NCBI GenBank assembly: GCA_013433145.1
Contig: CM024171.1
Location: 9,734,065 to 9,798,064 of the forward strand
Direction of reading: 5' to 3'
DNA: 64,000 nt
Source of the DNA: Ascaris suum
Lineage: Eukaryota > Nematoda > Chromadorea > Rhabditida > Ascarididae
Of this stretch, positions 24,575-36,060 are shown piece by piece; within the stretch, counting starts at the first letter, position 1, and each line of letters opens with the position of its first letter. The notes under the pieces are model-generated. The model was given only the letters and a program-made list of their open reading frames with translations. It made no database searches and was not told where the DNA came from. The translations under genes were made by a program, and so were the position numbers.

Positions 24575-27500
24575 CTGAAAAAGAAACCCCCTAAAAACGA
24601 GTCAGATAAGCGAGAATTAAGCTTCGCTTCATAAGATTTCATTGCCGTCACTTCGGCTTCTGCGATTGCGACGGATTTGTAGTGTAATTTATTCAAAAAG
24701 CACAAACAAGAGTGTTTTTTTGTTGAAAACTAAAAAAGAATCTTCCTCGGAAGAAAATTATTCGTGCAAATGTTCAACTAAAAATGCCATATGAGTGAGC
24801 ACCATGCTATGAACTTTTACTTCTGCTTACACGGCACATATTGCTAGCAAATAACTAAATAACGTTCCGATTTTCACTGATGTGATCACTACTACAAATG
24901 CGCACTATTCCACGAATGAGTCTCTTTACTATTACATAGCTGGCATAAAACGAAAAACCGACCAGCTATTAAACGGTTGGAAATTTTCAAGTATCTTTAG
25001 AGGCATAACTCCTTCGAACATTGACGGGTCTTTTAGAATGCTGGTACACAGTGCAGTTTGCAATGTGAATTATACGCATCAAACCTGTAACTTAGTGGTT
25101 CCCCGAGGTAAACCTGCGAATGGATACACAAATGAAAACCTATATGCACAGTTGTGAGGGTAATATGACTGTAAATAAGGATGACAGTTAATGACAGTCG
25201 GACAATCAAACAGCTGCACGGCCTGCCAAATGAGGGTTCACGCTTGAGCTGCACAAGAGTGGTTATAACGTAAAAATGGTCTTTAAATTTTGAGTGAACT
25301 TTATAATTCGACAGCTTGCAGAAATCTTAATCCATGATGGCAAAGTTGAAGATGAACGCCATATTACGGCAGAAACTAGACGCAACAAATTTAACTGCCG
25401 CACAGTGTTTCTAACAGTTAATGTGATGAACTGACCGCAAAGATGGGCTGTTACATGCAAACAGCTGTACCTGGAAGGAGGAATCGATGGTCTCATGCCT
25501 GCAAGACCCCACTTCGCGCATTTGAAAATTCTAGTGCGGTATTAGCTAGGATTTCAAAGTGCGAAGAATCGGTCTTCCACGCATGGCACCGCGAATTACC
25601 CTCTTTATGTGGCTGGACTACGGATTCCTCCATCGCCATCGTGCACTCTTCAGGAAAGCTCGAGGGACACAAAGGATTTTACTGCCGTTACAGTCGACTC
25701 ACAAGGTCAAATATAATGAAGAGCAAAAAGTCGCTTAAAAGAACGAAATAAACAGTGCGACAGGGAATGCGACAGTGTAAAGCGCTATGAAGATCACAAT
25801 CGCTGTAAGGAAAGCGTATTTGTGGTTGAAAGTTCGTTTGGCGGCCAAAAGAAGACGCTCAGTGGTAAACGCTGAGCAATCAATCGATAAATGAGGCTAG
25901 ATCGTGTGTGCTTGTTGCATTTGAATTTAAAACGGTAGTCTTAATTGAAATTGCAACGTGTTGATGGAGTCTTAGTTATTAAACAAGGTTTAGGGACGGA
26001 ACAGGATTGCTTCCCAGCAGAAACATGTCTTCTGCTGTGAATGTTTTCGATGGCGAGTTCGAATTTCATTCAGATTTTAGCTGCAAATCGCAAATTTGAG
26101 CGAAGCTAAGCTACTTCTCCTCGGACTAAGAAATGGAAGCACTGGGCACTCCAGGAAGTTCGAAGAACTCATGTTTTCGAAAATATTATATGTATGCGTT
26201 TCTAGATCATGTCAAATGGATTGAGCACAGCATCATTCAGAAGCCGGGGAAAAAACACTACTGCACGTGCTCGTTTGAAAATATTGTTGTTTTTTTTCGA
26301 GAAGGAGGCCGGAGATGGGGAGGAACGGGATACTTCTCTTTCCTCTCTCAATTACGATACTCTTGAAGTTGCAAATGTTCTCAACTCAGTTAATCTTGAA
26401 ATTAGATGGAAATATTTTCATTAAACGGAGTCAGTATCTGAAAATTTAACTATATTCACTCTGCATCCTTCTCAATCCTCCGGAAAATTTCTGAACTCAA
26501 TATTTCTGACGGTTTTTTCCGGCTGACTAGTTCTTCAATTATCACTCATTTTTGCATATTTGTTATTCAAAAGGGCGCTAGGGCGCCGTACTTTCCCTGC
26601 ACATTATATGTGTTCGTTTATACGACTGATAGTTTCAATGCTGAGTCACTGAGCCTAGAGTTACGTTGGTAAGTATATTATTTAGCAGATGATTGATCTG
26701 CTATATCACGTTCCACCTTGATTCAACGATTTCGAAATGATCTGCGGGTATTTAGTAATGAGAAGGAAAAAGTAGATGAACTTTGCACCGGTCCAGATTT
26801 TCATTTCACACCGATGAGGACACAGCAAGGCGGCTTTCTTGTGGAGGATTTGTGCGGGCGGTCGAATTAGTTAATATGTGAAGTTTTTTTTTTACCTCGG
26901 GGTAATTTTTAAAATCTCGGGAAGTGTGTAATGTGCGGCTTCGAAATGATGTTTTCTTCACATTAAATGTTGCTGCTTTTTTTTCCTCGGTAATTTTATG
27001 TGATATCGCAAGTTTTAATTCTTTCGCATGTCTTTGGAATAGTTGTAATGATAAATATCCTAAGTACTAATTTACTCGCTAACTCTTTATATGTTCGATT
27101 CGTTTGTTGAAATGTATCAAACAACTGATCAAAACTTACTTTCACTTTTAGCAGTGGAAAAAAGAGCTCCTGAGTAATTCATATTGATATTGAATTGTTG
27201 GCAACTGCTGATATAGGCAGTAAAGCAAAAAAAGCGAACTTGAAAAGGCAAGCAAGCATGTTTCTCGCGAAATAGTTCAATAGCGCCATATCTATCACCA
27301 TGACGACAAACTGCATATTAAACATTTCCATTTTTTTTTTAAATTTATGGCATAAATTCGTTTAATGGCAAGCTTAATATAATGACTGCTCGTATGATTG
27401 GAAAAGTGTACTGAGTCATTTTTTTCACATCATTGCATATTTGAATTACTATTTTGCATATTTGTTCCATTGTAGTAATTGAGTAATATGCATATTAAAT

Positions 27501-28452
27501 TTTTGTTGTTTGCAAAAAAAGTTATTTATTATGGACAAATGAGAGTAACGCTATGCAACTAGTTTTACAAACAATCTGCGAAATTCTTTTCTAATTGAAG
27601 ATTGTGCCTCAGAAATGAATCGTAAAAGAGCATGAATATTCGCTTCGATTTGAGCATTTTGTGCGTATCGAAAAATTCACTATCACATTTTCTTGCAAAA
27701 TTTTTTCTCATTTTTATATTTATACAAAAATATAACTGTAACAATCTTGCTATCGCTGCCACAACTTCAGTGAATTCTTCCACAATTCCGCAAACTTTTT
27801 TCACGCTTTAAGGGAATAAAAATTTGTTGCAGTGTCGCACGGGTCGCACATTATCGCTGAAATCTGCCGGTATAGTTTGTAACAAGTCGCAACTCTTGGA
27901 AGTCATAATATCACACAATGTTTTTAAATTTTTTTCATTATTGAGATGGAATATGAAATTCTCGCCCCCCCCCCTTCCCCCCTCCAAAGTGGTCTTACGT
28001 AATTGTGATATCCTCATAGTGTAAGAAAATTTTGATATCAAACGCATGTATGACTGGTACACTCGATCATGCGATCAATGCAGATGGCGTGCAAAAGAAC
28101 TTGCTGTCAGTGATGAACTTGCTTTCAACTTCAGAGAATATTACTCCTCTCATAATTTTTGCCGCTCTTTTCAGTGCATATTTACTGGATTGTTCTCTTC
28201 GGCAGCAAATCCTGCAACGTTTGCTAAGAATTTTGTGTAATTCGACAGTGAAATGAAATATCGACAAATGAAACTTGAAGAATTTGGATGACTACTAAAA
28301 CACCGAAAGTTGTTCAACATCATCGCGATTATTCATTCACTGCTTCGAACATCATTGTATAGAGTGAGTGATTGCCTAGCATCGAGGAATAAAATTCTGA
28401 GAATTATGTACTGTCTATGTTCATTTGGTTGGTTTCAAAAAGTTCCTCTGAA
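24575..28452. other. long stretch without a supported gene
   Basis: It holds a polypyrimidine run (C10-TT-C6) near 27965-27982 and A/T homopolymers at 26280-27360. A frame at 25443-25751 (+) and one at 27565-27804 (-) look faintly protein-like but have no consistent splice sites. The first exons of the 24574 gene should be in this stretch. Confidence 0.35.
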
Positions 28453-28713
28453 TTATTCACATTCAATGAAACTGTTTCGATGAGGAAGAAGATCATCGAA
28501 TTTCAACAGTCGTGATCCGCAATGAATGCATGATATGAAGTGAATAATTTCCGACCATCTTGTTTCATAAAACACAAACACTTTTATTTGCCGGACGCTT
28601 GAATTCTGTGAAAAAATCTGAAGTGACAGAAGAAGCATTTCCTCTGATATAAGCCGGAATTTCTTGATATGATTGCTAGCAAATTGTGCAGAACCATTGT
28701 AATCTGGATGCAT
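28453..28713 (-). CDS. candidate 86-codon ORF, unknown
   Basis: An ATG-initiated frame begins MHPDYNGSAQFASNHIKKF and ends RNSFIECE-stop; near the end it has CIHCGSRLL, a CxxC pair that could bind zinc. TTTTTTCACAG inside the frame could instead be an acceptor, which would make the second half a last exon. No family is recognised, so this is a low-confidence call. Confidence 0.25.
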   Translation of the reverse strand: MHPDYNGSAQFASNHIKKFRLISEEMLLLSLQIFSQNSSVRQIKVFVFYETRWSEIIHFISCIHCGSRLLKFDDLLPHRNSFIECE

Positions 28714-28865
28714 GACTTGATGGATTGCAACAATATTTATTGAAAACAGTCATGAGAGTGCAGAGAATTTATTAGCTTATTGTGAAAGTAGAAAAGACGG
28801 TTTTATTCGTTACTTCGTTACTACTAGATTTTCCTTGAATTCTCCGCTGTTTCACAGCGTTCAGT

Positions 28866-28946
28866 ATGGTAGGAAATGACATTAATAGAGAAATTAAGAG
28901 TATCATTTCAAATGACGTGGCTGCTGGAGATTGTGAGAAGAGCTGA
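28866..28946 (+). CDS. candidate short first exon on + strand
   Basis: The sequence CACAGCGTTCAG|T precedes an ATG at 28866. The frame MVGNDINREIKSIISNDVAA... runs 26 codons to a stop, or to a possible donor GAT T|GTGAGA at about 28931. It could be a trans-spliced start of a gene whose last exon is the + strand frame at 29443-29637, but the phases do not join directly. Confidence 0.2.
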   Translation: MVGNDINREIKSIISNDVAAGDCEKS

Positions 28947-29442
28947 TGCTGAGCGGAGAGTACAGAAATAGAGGCGATTAGTGACTCTAATTTTCCGCAT
29001 ATCCGTCTTTCATTTCTCGTGCTCCTGAAAACTTATTTTGTAGTAATTGTTGAATTTTGGGCATAAACACAGTGACTATTCTTGACGAAAGAGATTCTTT
29101 CCTTCTAAAATCGCCTAAAATCTCGTTAGCCGTAAACGTGCGGAAATGCAGATGTACTAAAGAAAGTTGATCTTTCAATAACACATCGGAAGATATTGAA
29201 AACTCTATGCTTCTCGTTACTTACCTCATGTTCTTTTGCCAAGTTAAACAGCTCGGCTGAATGAGATTTTCAAATCATGTAATGTAAGAAAAAAGCCCTT
29301 TGGCTGCATAATGACATACGAACGGGGAATCGATGCTTATAGAGTTGTTGGATCGTTCAACTCTGGAAACTCTCATAATTGTCGAAATCTTCTTCTGTGG
29401 AAATAGAAAAAGAGCTGCGGAGTTTAGCTTCAGGGCTAGAGA

Positions 29443-29637
29443 GTGAGTGAGTTGATCGACGAGGACATACATTCTGACGTTCGTTATTTTCATGATGACC
29501 AACTGGTGTATCGTCATAATCCAAATCCGGTCGACCTGGGTGGGTATGCTTTATTTCTGGCTAAAAAAGAGGTTATTAACAAAGATAGAATAGCACGTCG
29601 GAATGAAAAAGGCAAACTTGTGACTGAAACGTGTTGA
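29443..29637 (+). CDS. candidate last exon, unknown
   Basis: An open + strand frame encodes SELIDEDIHSDVRYFHDDQL and continues to a stop at 29637. It is followed within 70 bases by two AATAAA signals (about 29683 and 29694). The composition is protein-like (acidic start, basic end). An acceptor just upstream (GGCTAG) is poor. If real, this gene converges with the - strand gene whose start is at 30111. Confidence 0.3.
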   Translation: MSELIDEDIHSDVRYFHDDQLVYRHNPNPVDLGGYALFLAKKEVINKDRIARRNEKGKLVTETC

Positions 29638-30039
29638 CTAGGAATGAATACATAAATTAAAGTTCAAAGGCGATGTAATCAAAATAAAGCTTTTAATAAA
29701 TGGCTCTCGAATTTCCATCCCTATAAAGGCAAAAAGGAAAATCCATTTTCTTTGAAATACTTTCTCCAAGTAATTTTGACGTGTATCGCTCTACGTTTCA
29801 CTAGATTTGAATACCGTAGATCATTTTTGATTCAAAGTAATGCCTAATTTTGTCATAAATACTTGATAACGAGTCATTAAATGGGACAACTGAAGTGCCC
29901 AGCGTCAGCAATTACCTAGCAAAGGTAACAGGTTCTAAACAATCAAGTGTAGCAAGCCTTTTCCCATTCGATCCACCCAACACTCTTCCAATCCTCTTAT
30001 TTGCTGTCTTCGCCTAAAACCAATACTTCGTCAACTTAC

Positions 30040-30111
30040 TTTTGCGATATTTGGTGGAATACTGTCCTCGTCGTACTGCGAGTAGTCGCGTTGTTTCTCT
30101 GGTTCGCTCAT
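30040..30111 (-). CDS. first coding exon of a small unidentified gene
   Basis: ATG at 30111 opens exactly 24 codons (MSEPEKQRDYSQYDEDSIPP + NIAK), ending at a consensus donor AAA|GTAAGT at 30040/30039. The peptide is strongly acidic and polar, typical of a cytosolic protein start. Downstream on the same strand, 29256-29225 is a 32-base exon with a good acceptor and donor (TCATTCAG ... GAG|GTAAGT) encoding ELFNLAKEHE. It may be a later exon of the same gene, but the exon(s) between were not resolved. The family is not recognised. Confidence 0.45.
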
Positions 30112-32085
30112 TGTGGCTGTTGGATTTTTCGAGCGAGACTTCAGAGATAATTCAGAAGCTATGACAGTGAATGTTAGTAACGACAACCATAGGCATTTAA
30201 CCGTCACTTCATCTACATTCTTATTGCTCACTCTGTTAGAAGAAAGAGGAGTCTTTTTGCTCGCATTACTCTACCTTCTTAATAAACTGAGCGTTTTTTC
30301 AAGAAGCTTCAAAATTTTAGTTGGAAAGCAAACGGAACGTGAAATGATCTCTCTATTAAAGAAGCTTCTAAATGAGAATCACGTCTAAATCTTCTGGCTC
30401 ATCTGAATGACACATCATTCAACGCGTGCAAGATCAAGCCTGCATTCATCTCAATCTCAAGCCGAATCTCAGTAGTAAGTACGAGCAGTTTCGTGCATGT
30501 AACATTGCTATAAGCCTAAAACCTATACAACAAGTTGCAACAACATTTGGCACGAAATTATGTCACAATGTTTAATGAGGTGTTTCTTTTAGATAGGCTT
30601 TAAGAGCAGAAAAATTTATAGCGGGCATCCTCTATTATATCTTAAATGCAAAAATGCTTTTATCTTTGCCAGAATAGAGCGCTGCTAAGACGCTTCGAGA
30701 AACAGATCACGTTTCAGCTTCCATCGGCATTACTCATAGAGGTCGGAGATGGAGGCAATTGAGAAAATATACCAAAAGCGCTGCAAAAGTAAAAGTTATA
30801 CATCGTGCAACCTGAAATGTGAGTGGTTTTAAGTGAAAACAAGTTAGAAATCATTCACACATAGGTGACACAGCAGATGTTTATGTCGTTGCGACGATTC
30901 TATGACAACAGTATCCATGTTGATATCGATAGCTGGGCGTGAATGTTCCCCTCACCCTCCAATCACTAAAGCAATCGACAGCGACCTTTTATCTTTCATT
31001 GCACTAATCGTTCACAGTCCAATGATTAGCGTTTAATTGAAATGAGGTTTAATATAACTGTAAATCATTGCCTATTTTTAGAAATGATTCCGCTAATAAG
31101 TGGAAAAAATCGTCGATTCTCATTTCATTTCTTTCTTTTGCTTTTAAACAAAAATTGTCATGACCATGAAGATAAAAATCGAAATCGCATACGACCGGCA
31201 ATACATAGAATGATACTGGTCCTGAGAAATTAAACTTAAACTTAGCGGTTAAGCAAAATTGCTTTTCATTGCTGCTTGTGAATAGCTCTTAAAAGTAGCA
31301 TAAAGTAACCGGTGGGCAAAGCGGCGAGAATTTGTTTGGTTCTCTGTAAAGTGAAAGCAAGAACTTCAGGCTAGGTCGACTACTATGATGTCTTTTAACT
31401 TGGCAATTTAAAAGAAAATCACCATTTAGTTCAATAAATGAATAATAAATATTTTAGAATATGCCGGTTTGCTCCTTATAGCGGTCCGACGAAATTAAGA
31501 GGGCTGCAACATAGACTTGTTCACTGCGCAATAAGCGAGGGTTTAAATTGCGAACTGTAATCTTTCAACATTTTAGACAACCATTAGACCTTGATTTATT
31601 TTCTATATTTTAAGAGAGCGTTATTATTTTGCTGTGGCCGGTTCGAGACAACTACAACACCACCCAGTTCTCTTCTGGCGAGAATTCAAAGCTATCCACT
31701 ATTTTCCAAGAGCATAACCAGCTGGAAGCTGAAAATCGTCTGATGATTTTCGAGTCCGAATCGTCCATTGAATGAAATCTTCTGCGTCATGATTTCGTGC
31801 ATAGAAATGCATCAGAGTGTTGGAGCGAAGTACCGTCAAGGAGGATGCGACCAACGACAGTCGACATTCGCTTATGTTGTTGTCTCACTGTCGAAAGGAA
31901 TAGTGTCTAGCGAGTTGCGCTCAACTCATGGTATATAACAGACTTTGCCCCACTTTTCTCACTTGAAATGATTTTTGTGCTCAGTTTGGGTTTTTTTCAT
32001 AACGGTGGTAATTAAGATAACATGATAACGATGACAGTTGTGATAGTTGTGATCAATCTCTAATCAATCGAAAATCGACCATCCG
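30112..32085. other. no firm gene; one weak terminal-exon-like frame
   Basis: On the - strand a frame ending at 31699 (stop) and open back to about 31842 contains HDAEDFIQWTIRTRKSSDDF. This faintly recalls the W...T...DE end of family 14 glycosyltransferases, but it has no clear acceptor. The remainder shows no feature. Confidence 0.25.
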
Positions 32086-32158
32086 GGCCCTGTGGCCTAA
32101 TGGATAAGGCGTCGCTCTCCTAAAGCGAAGATTGCAGGTTCGAGTCCTGCCTGGGTCG
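32086..32158 (+). tRNA. tRNA-Arg(CCT)
   Basis: A 73-nt gene folds into a full cloverleaf. The D arm is GGCC TAATGGATAA GGC-like, the anticodon stem is TCGCT/AGCGA with loop CTCCTAA (anticodon CCT, reading AGG), the variable loop has five bases, and the T arm is GCAGG-TTCGAGT-CCTGC. A box (TGGCCTAATGG) and B box (GGTTCGAGTCC) are intact and there is no intron. The acceptor stem has one T.T mismatch (position 6/67) and one G.T pair. Discriminator base G is at 32158. Confidence 0.93.
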
Positions 32159-33180
32159 CAAGTTTTGCTATGCTCGCATAAAGGGCGCTAACAATATACA
32201 AACGCTCTCAATTAGGAACGTAGTGAGCATTTGCGTCGAAATGGGTTTTACGCTTCACAGTTTCTTTCTTCTGATGCAGATGAAATGCTCGTGGGCACTT
32301 CATTCAGTTTCTCGAACAATGTTTTGTTTGCAGGAAAATTTATTTGCAGTTATGGATAATTCAAGTCATAATCATAATACAAAGAAAGAAAATAATATAC
32401 GAGAAGTTGGAGCAGTTTAGTGCAATCAGTGAATAAAATGATAACATGCTCATATATAAAACAAGAGATATATAACAAGCATTATGAATGTTATGCAGCA
32501 AATTGAAAAATCTAAATTCAGTAGAACAAAATTGTTCATTTCTCGCAACGGGTATAGTCAATAAGTTTCATACCCTTGATGAGCACTCGAGAAAAATTAC
32601 ATCGCGAATAGACAATAGCACTTTTGAAGGACACATAGAAGAACGATCATTTAAACCGAATCGGATCTAAAGAATGAAGTTGGTTAATGGTCGTATGCCC
32701 TTCATTACTACTAGATCTTTCGTTGATGCACTACTCAGTGCAATTGCATTCAACTGCAGCCATCTCATAGCTGCGCTTACACGCATACATATTTCATGTA
32801 TTTAAAAAATATGATGTAAGCAATCAGATATGACGTTTACATGTATGTTGGACATCGTGAATCTTATTCAGCGTAATGAGGAAAACAAATCGATCACCCT
32901 CTGTCTGTGTGATATTTTGTATAACAAATGCATAAAAGAATACCTGAATTACATATTACTAAGTAGTTTACTAAGTGTATATAATTTGGTTATATTCCAC
33001 AAAATAACAAAACAACCAAATAATAACTAAACAGTCGAATGACTATTAATGCGTACAATATATTTCCGCATTAAAATTTAAGAAGAAGGACAGGAAGGTG
33101 AACACACTGCAGAACTGAAGCATAGAGAAAAGAATTGCATTTTATTCATTTATATAGGACAGAAAAAATTTCTGAGAAAT
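32159..33180. other. no gene recognised
   Basis: A+T-rich sequence between the tRNA and a - strand 3' end; nothing supported. Confidence 0.4.
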
Positions 33181-33186
33181 TTTATT
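33181..33186 (-). terminator. poly(A) signal AATAAA
   Basis: AATAAA lies two bases after the stop codon of the membrane-anchor exon, giving a very short 3' UTR. It supports that exon being terminal. Confidence 0.5.
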
Positions 33187-33188
33187 GC

Positions 33189-33330
33189 TCATTGATTGAG
33201 TGAATCATTGAAATTAACAAAAATAAGAATCGATAGTACAAGCATGATGAGCGATACAACGAATGCAAGAGCAAGTAGTACGTATAAAATTATATTTTTC
33301 TTCTTATAGCATGGAGTTTTGTGATCCAAC
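33189..33330 (-). CDS. last exon: C-terminal membrane anchor
   Basis: ATATTTTCAG at 33331-33340 is a textbook acceptor. The exon (one base plus 46 codons and stop) begins LDHKTPCYKKKN. It then carries a single strong hydrophobic segment (core YVLLALAFVVSLIMLVLSIL) followed by a short polar end, FNDSLNQ. This looks like a C-terminal anchor of a membrane protein or the last span of a multi-pass protein. Upstream exons were not identified; open - strand sequence at 33330-33461 is probably intron. Poly(A) signal at 33181-33186. Confidence 0.55.
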
Positions 33331-35835
33331 CTGAAAATATATTTGCGATAGGCACACAATGGAACATCCAAAAAAACCGATATGTTGAATAGCATTTTAA
33401 AACATTTTCTGCACAATTCCACTCCAACTGAACCGCATCTTTCTTTATGAACATTTATCACATATCAACATAATCTTTTGGTGGAACATTGAGCCAATAA
33501 AATGGACGCATTTCGCAGCAGAAGAAATAAATGCATCAAGAGGAATAGTTAGTTAAATGGCTGTTACTGAGTACGCATTCATTGCATACTTGAAGTATTC
33601 CATCACTTTTATTCCATTCGATAGCGAACTCTTATTGCTCACAATAACAATGCGACTTAAGCATATGTCAGTACTGCTTCTTACTGTGCAAATGCTTGTC
33701 TTGGCCCAGCCACATTTACAGATCATTCTTATCAACAGTCGATATCAATCTCGTGATCGAATGAGATCGCAGCAGGGTGGATAAGCGCACAGAGGTAATA
33801 GAGGAGACGGCATAACATGCGCTTTTCCATTCCCACTCATTTTCGTAGAGTGTCAAAGAATTATGAGAAATGCAATAAGAGGTTCATATTTTAACTGGAG
33901 CGACAGCTTACTCGATTCGTATTTTTTGAGGAAATTCATTTTGAAGTGCCCTTGCAAGTTTACTTCCCAACAACGTGTCATGGCGACCTCACGTCTGAGT
34001 GTGCCTGTGGACGTCTTTGTCCGCATCTATCTGTGTAGTAATTTCGAGCGCTGCAGGTTGGTTGCAGGGAAGAAATGCAATAAAGGACCAATATCTGATG
34101 GAAGGCGCTCATGATGTCGGAGAATGCTTTCAACTTTGAACCAGTGAGAACCGGAAAGCATAAAACAAAGCCTCTCGACATGTGTTCTTTTCCAGCAGTG
34201 CATACGAGGCGAGAAGATCGGTCTTCAGAAATAAGGTATAGGTGTATGGGAGGTAGCACAAACAGGGATAGAAAAGCAGTCCTGAGAATGAAATCCACCA
34301 GCAGAAATCCAAGTGAATTGCTTGAGAAGGGTAAAGACAATGGAGGAAGTAAAACGATTACTAAGCAGAAGAAAATGCATTTACGCACAGGAGTCCTGGA
34401 GATGCATGAATCGAAGAGCACGAAGACAACAGCTGAGTGGAGTCAGAGAATGGAAAGAAGAGAAAAACGGCTGTTGCGATGAAGGGACGATAGCGTAAGC
34501 AGTTCAACTGGCGACACGAGCAATTCAGCAATTCACATGGAGATGAGATGATAAAAAGTCCTACTATTTCTGAAGAAGTATGTACCATGGAAATGAACTG
34601 TAAGACATTGTGAAAGAAATGGTGAATTGAAAATGACGTCACCCTACTGTGTTCATTAAATCTAATAAATTTCCTCATTTCATCGGGATGGCTCCTCACA
34701 TAAAACCGATGGACGTAGGTATGAGAAAGAATAATTTCTTCATATTGCGCATCTTTTGTGTTCGAAATAAGTCGTTAAAATTAGGGAATCCGCGAGGTGA
34801 GGCGAGCCGACTCATTCGTCGGTGTGTAATGCTTGTTCTCAACTTGACGAAAATTTGCATAAATTTGTGAAAATGTCAACGAGGTCGGCGTCAGGAGCAC
34901 ATATCCGATGAAAGTGGCCACGCGGAATTATGAGATGCTTCGTATTTTCACTCCATCTTTATCCTGGCTAAGCTGGTGCATAATGCTTCAGAATAGAAGA
35001 AGGAAGGCCACATTGTCCGTTTTTTTTTGCGAATTTAACGTATGATATAAGTATTGTGAAGCTGACAGTGACATAAGGAATTTAATATATGATATAAATC
35101 GCGCATTGAGTGGATTTCTGCAACGGAGGCGATAAATTCAGACATCCTTTCACTACCCAGAAAGTGCTTATTGAATTTGTTTGTGAAACATTATTCCGTA
35201 TAATTGAAGGACGCCGACGCCTGCGTATCTCTCAGCAGTAGTGCATCTGCAGCTGAGTTTATAGTGCGTCATTGATGCGAAGAGCGCTTTGAAAACTACC
35301 AAAAAAATCATCGGCGAAATGTATTGAATAATTCACACTATTGATCAGCCTATAAATTTTTATTCATTCAGCGTATTCAGATTTATCCAAAAAATTGCCC
35401 ATCATGCAAGTTCCGCACGGTCTGAGGGCAACTATAAATATTGACTGCTTTATTAGAAAGAATTAATATGTGCGAGTCAAAGTACAAAGAGTAAAGACGA
35501 TCAGCTGTGCCACTATCGATTTCGAGAATTTGCATATTTCCATTCTCGCAATGTTCCAATCGCATTTGTTAGTGCAAAAATGCAATTGCAATATATTTTT
35601 GCTTCCAAGCAATTGGAATTTAGAAGAAACCTCTTAACGTTGTACTGCTTTCATATTGAATAAAATAAGCGACTCAGCAAAAAAAAATATTTTGTTTGCA
35701 ATCTTGAGTGACTGAATTGTTGTAATTGAGTAAGTGATTCAGTACTATTTGAGTACCACAATATAGTTTAACAGAATCCACAAAAATGAGCGTTTCCACC
35801 GAAATTATAAAAAAAAAACAAATAAGCAAAAGTCC
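33331..35835. other. no gene recognised
   Basis: Upstream exons of the 33.2 kb gene should be here. A - strand segment around 33640-33720 ending ACA|GTAAGA may be one. The low-complexity basic frames at 34111-34498 (+) are unsupported. Confidence 0.3.
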
Positions 35836-35841
35836 TTTATT
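35836..35841 (-). terminator. poly(A) signal AATAAA
   Basis: AATAAA begins 15 bases past the stop codon of the exon at 35856-36060, same strand. Confidence 0.55.
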
Positions 35842-35855
35842 AACTTTCTATGCGA

Positions 35856-36060
35856 TTAATGAGAACTAACTTGCCCATTGAAAAATTCGGATGTTGAATC
35901 GGAAGCGTATGAACCATTAGCTGATGGTAAAACACCGTAGCTCAACGATAACGAGCGATAGCTATTCTCGCCATCAAAGTCATTGTTTCTCGAATCAATT
36001 TCTCCCTCTTCACCCTTGTTCCACATATAAGTCGCTTCAAAACATATTCCGATGAATGCA
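35856..36060 (-). CDS. last exon of a membrane protein with polar C-terminal tail
   Basis: AATCTATAG is the acceptor at 36061. The exon (one base plus 67 codons and stop) starts AFIGICFEATYMWNKGEEGE. The first dozen residues look like the end of a membrane span, followed by an acidic, Ser/Tyr/Asn-rich cytoplasmic tail (SLSLSYGVLPSANGSY near its middle) ending NGQVSSH. The tail has several possible Ser/Tyr phosphorylation sites. The family is not recognised; it could be the C-terminus of a transporter. The poly(A) signal 15 bases downstream of the stop supports a terminal exon. Confidence 0.6.
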
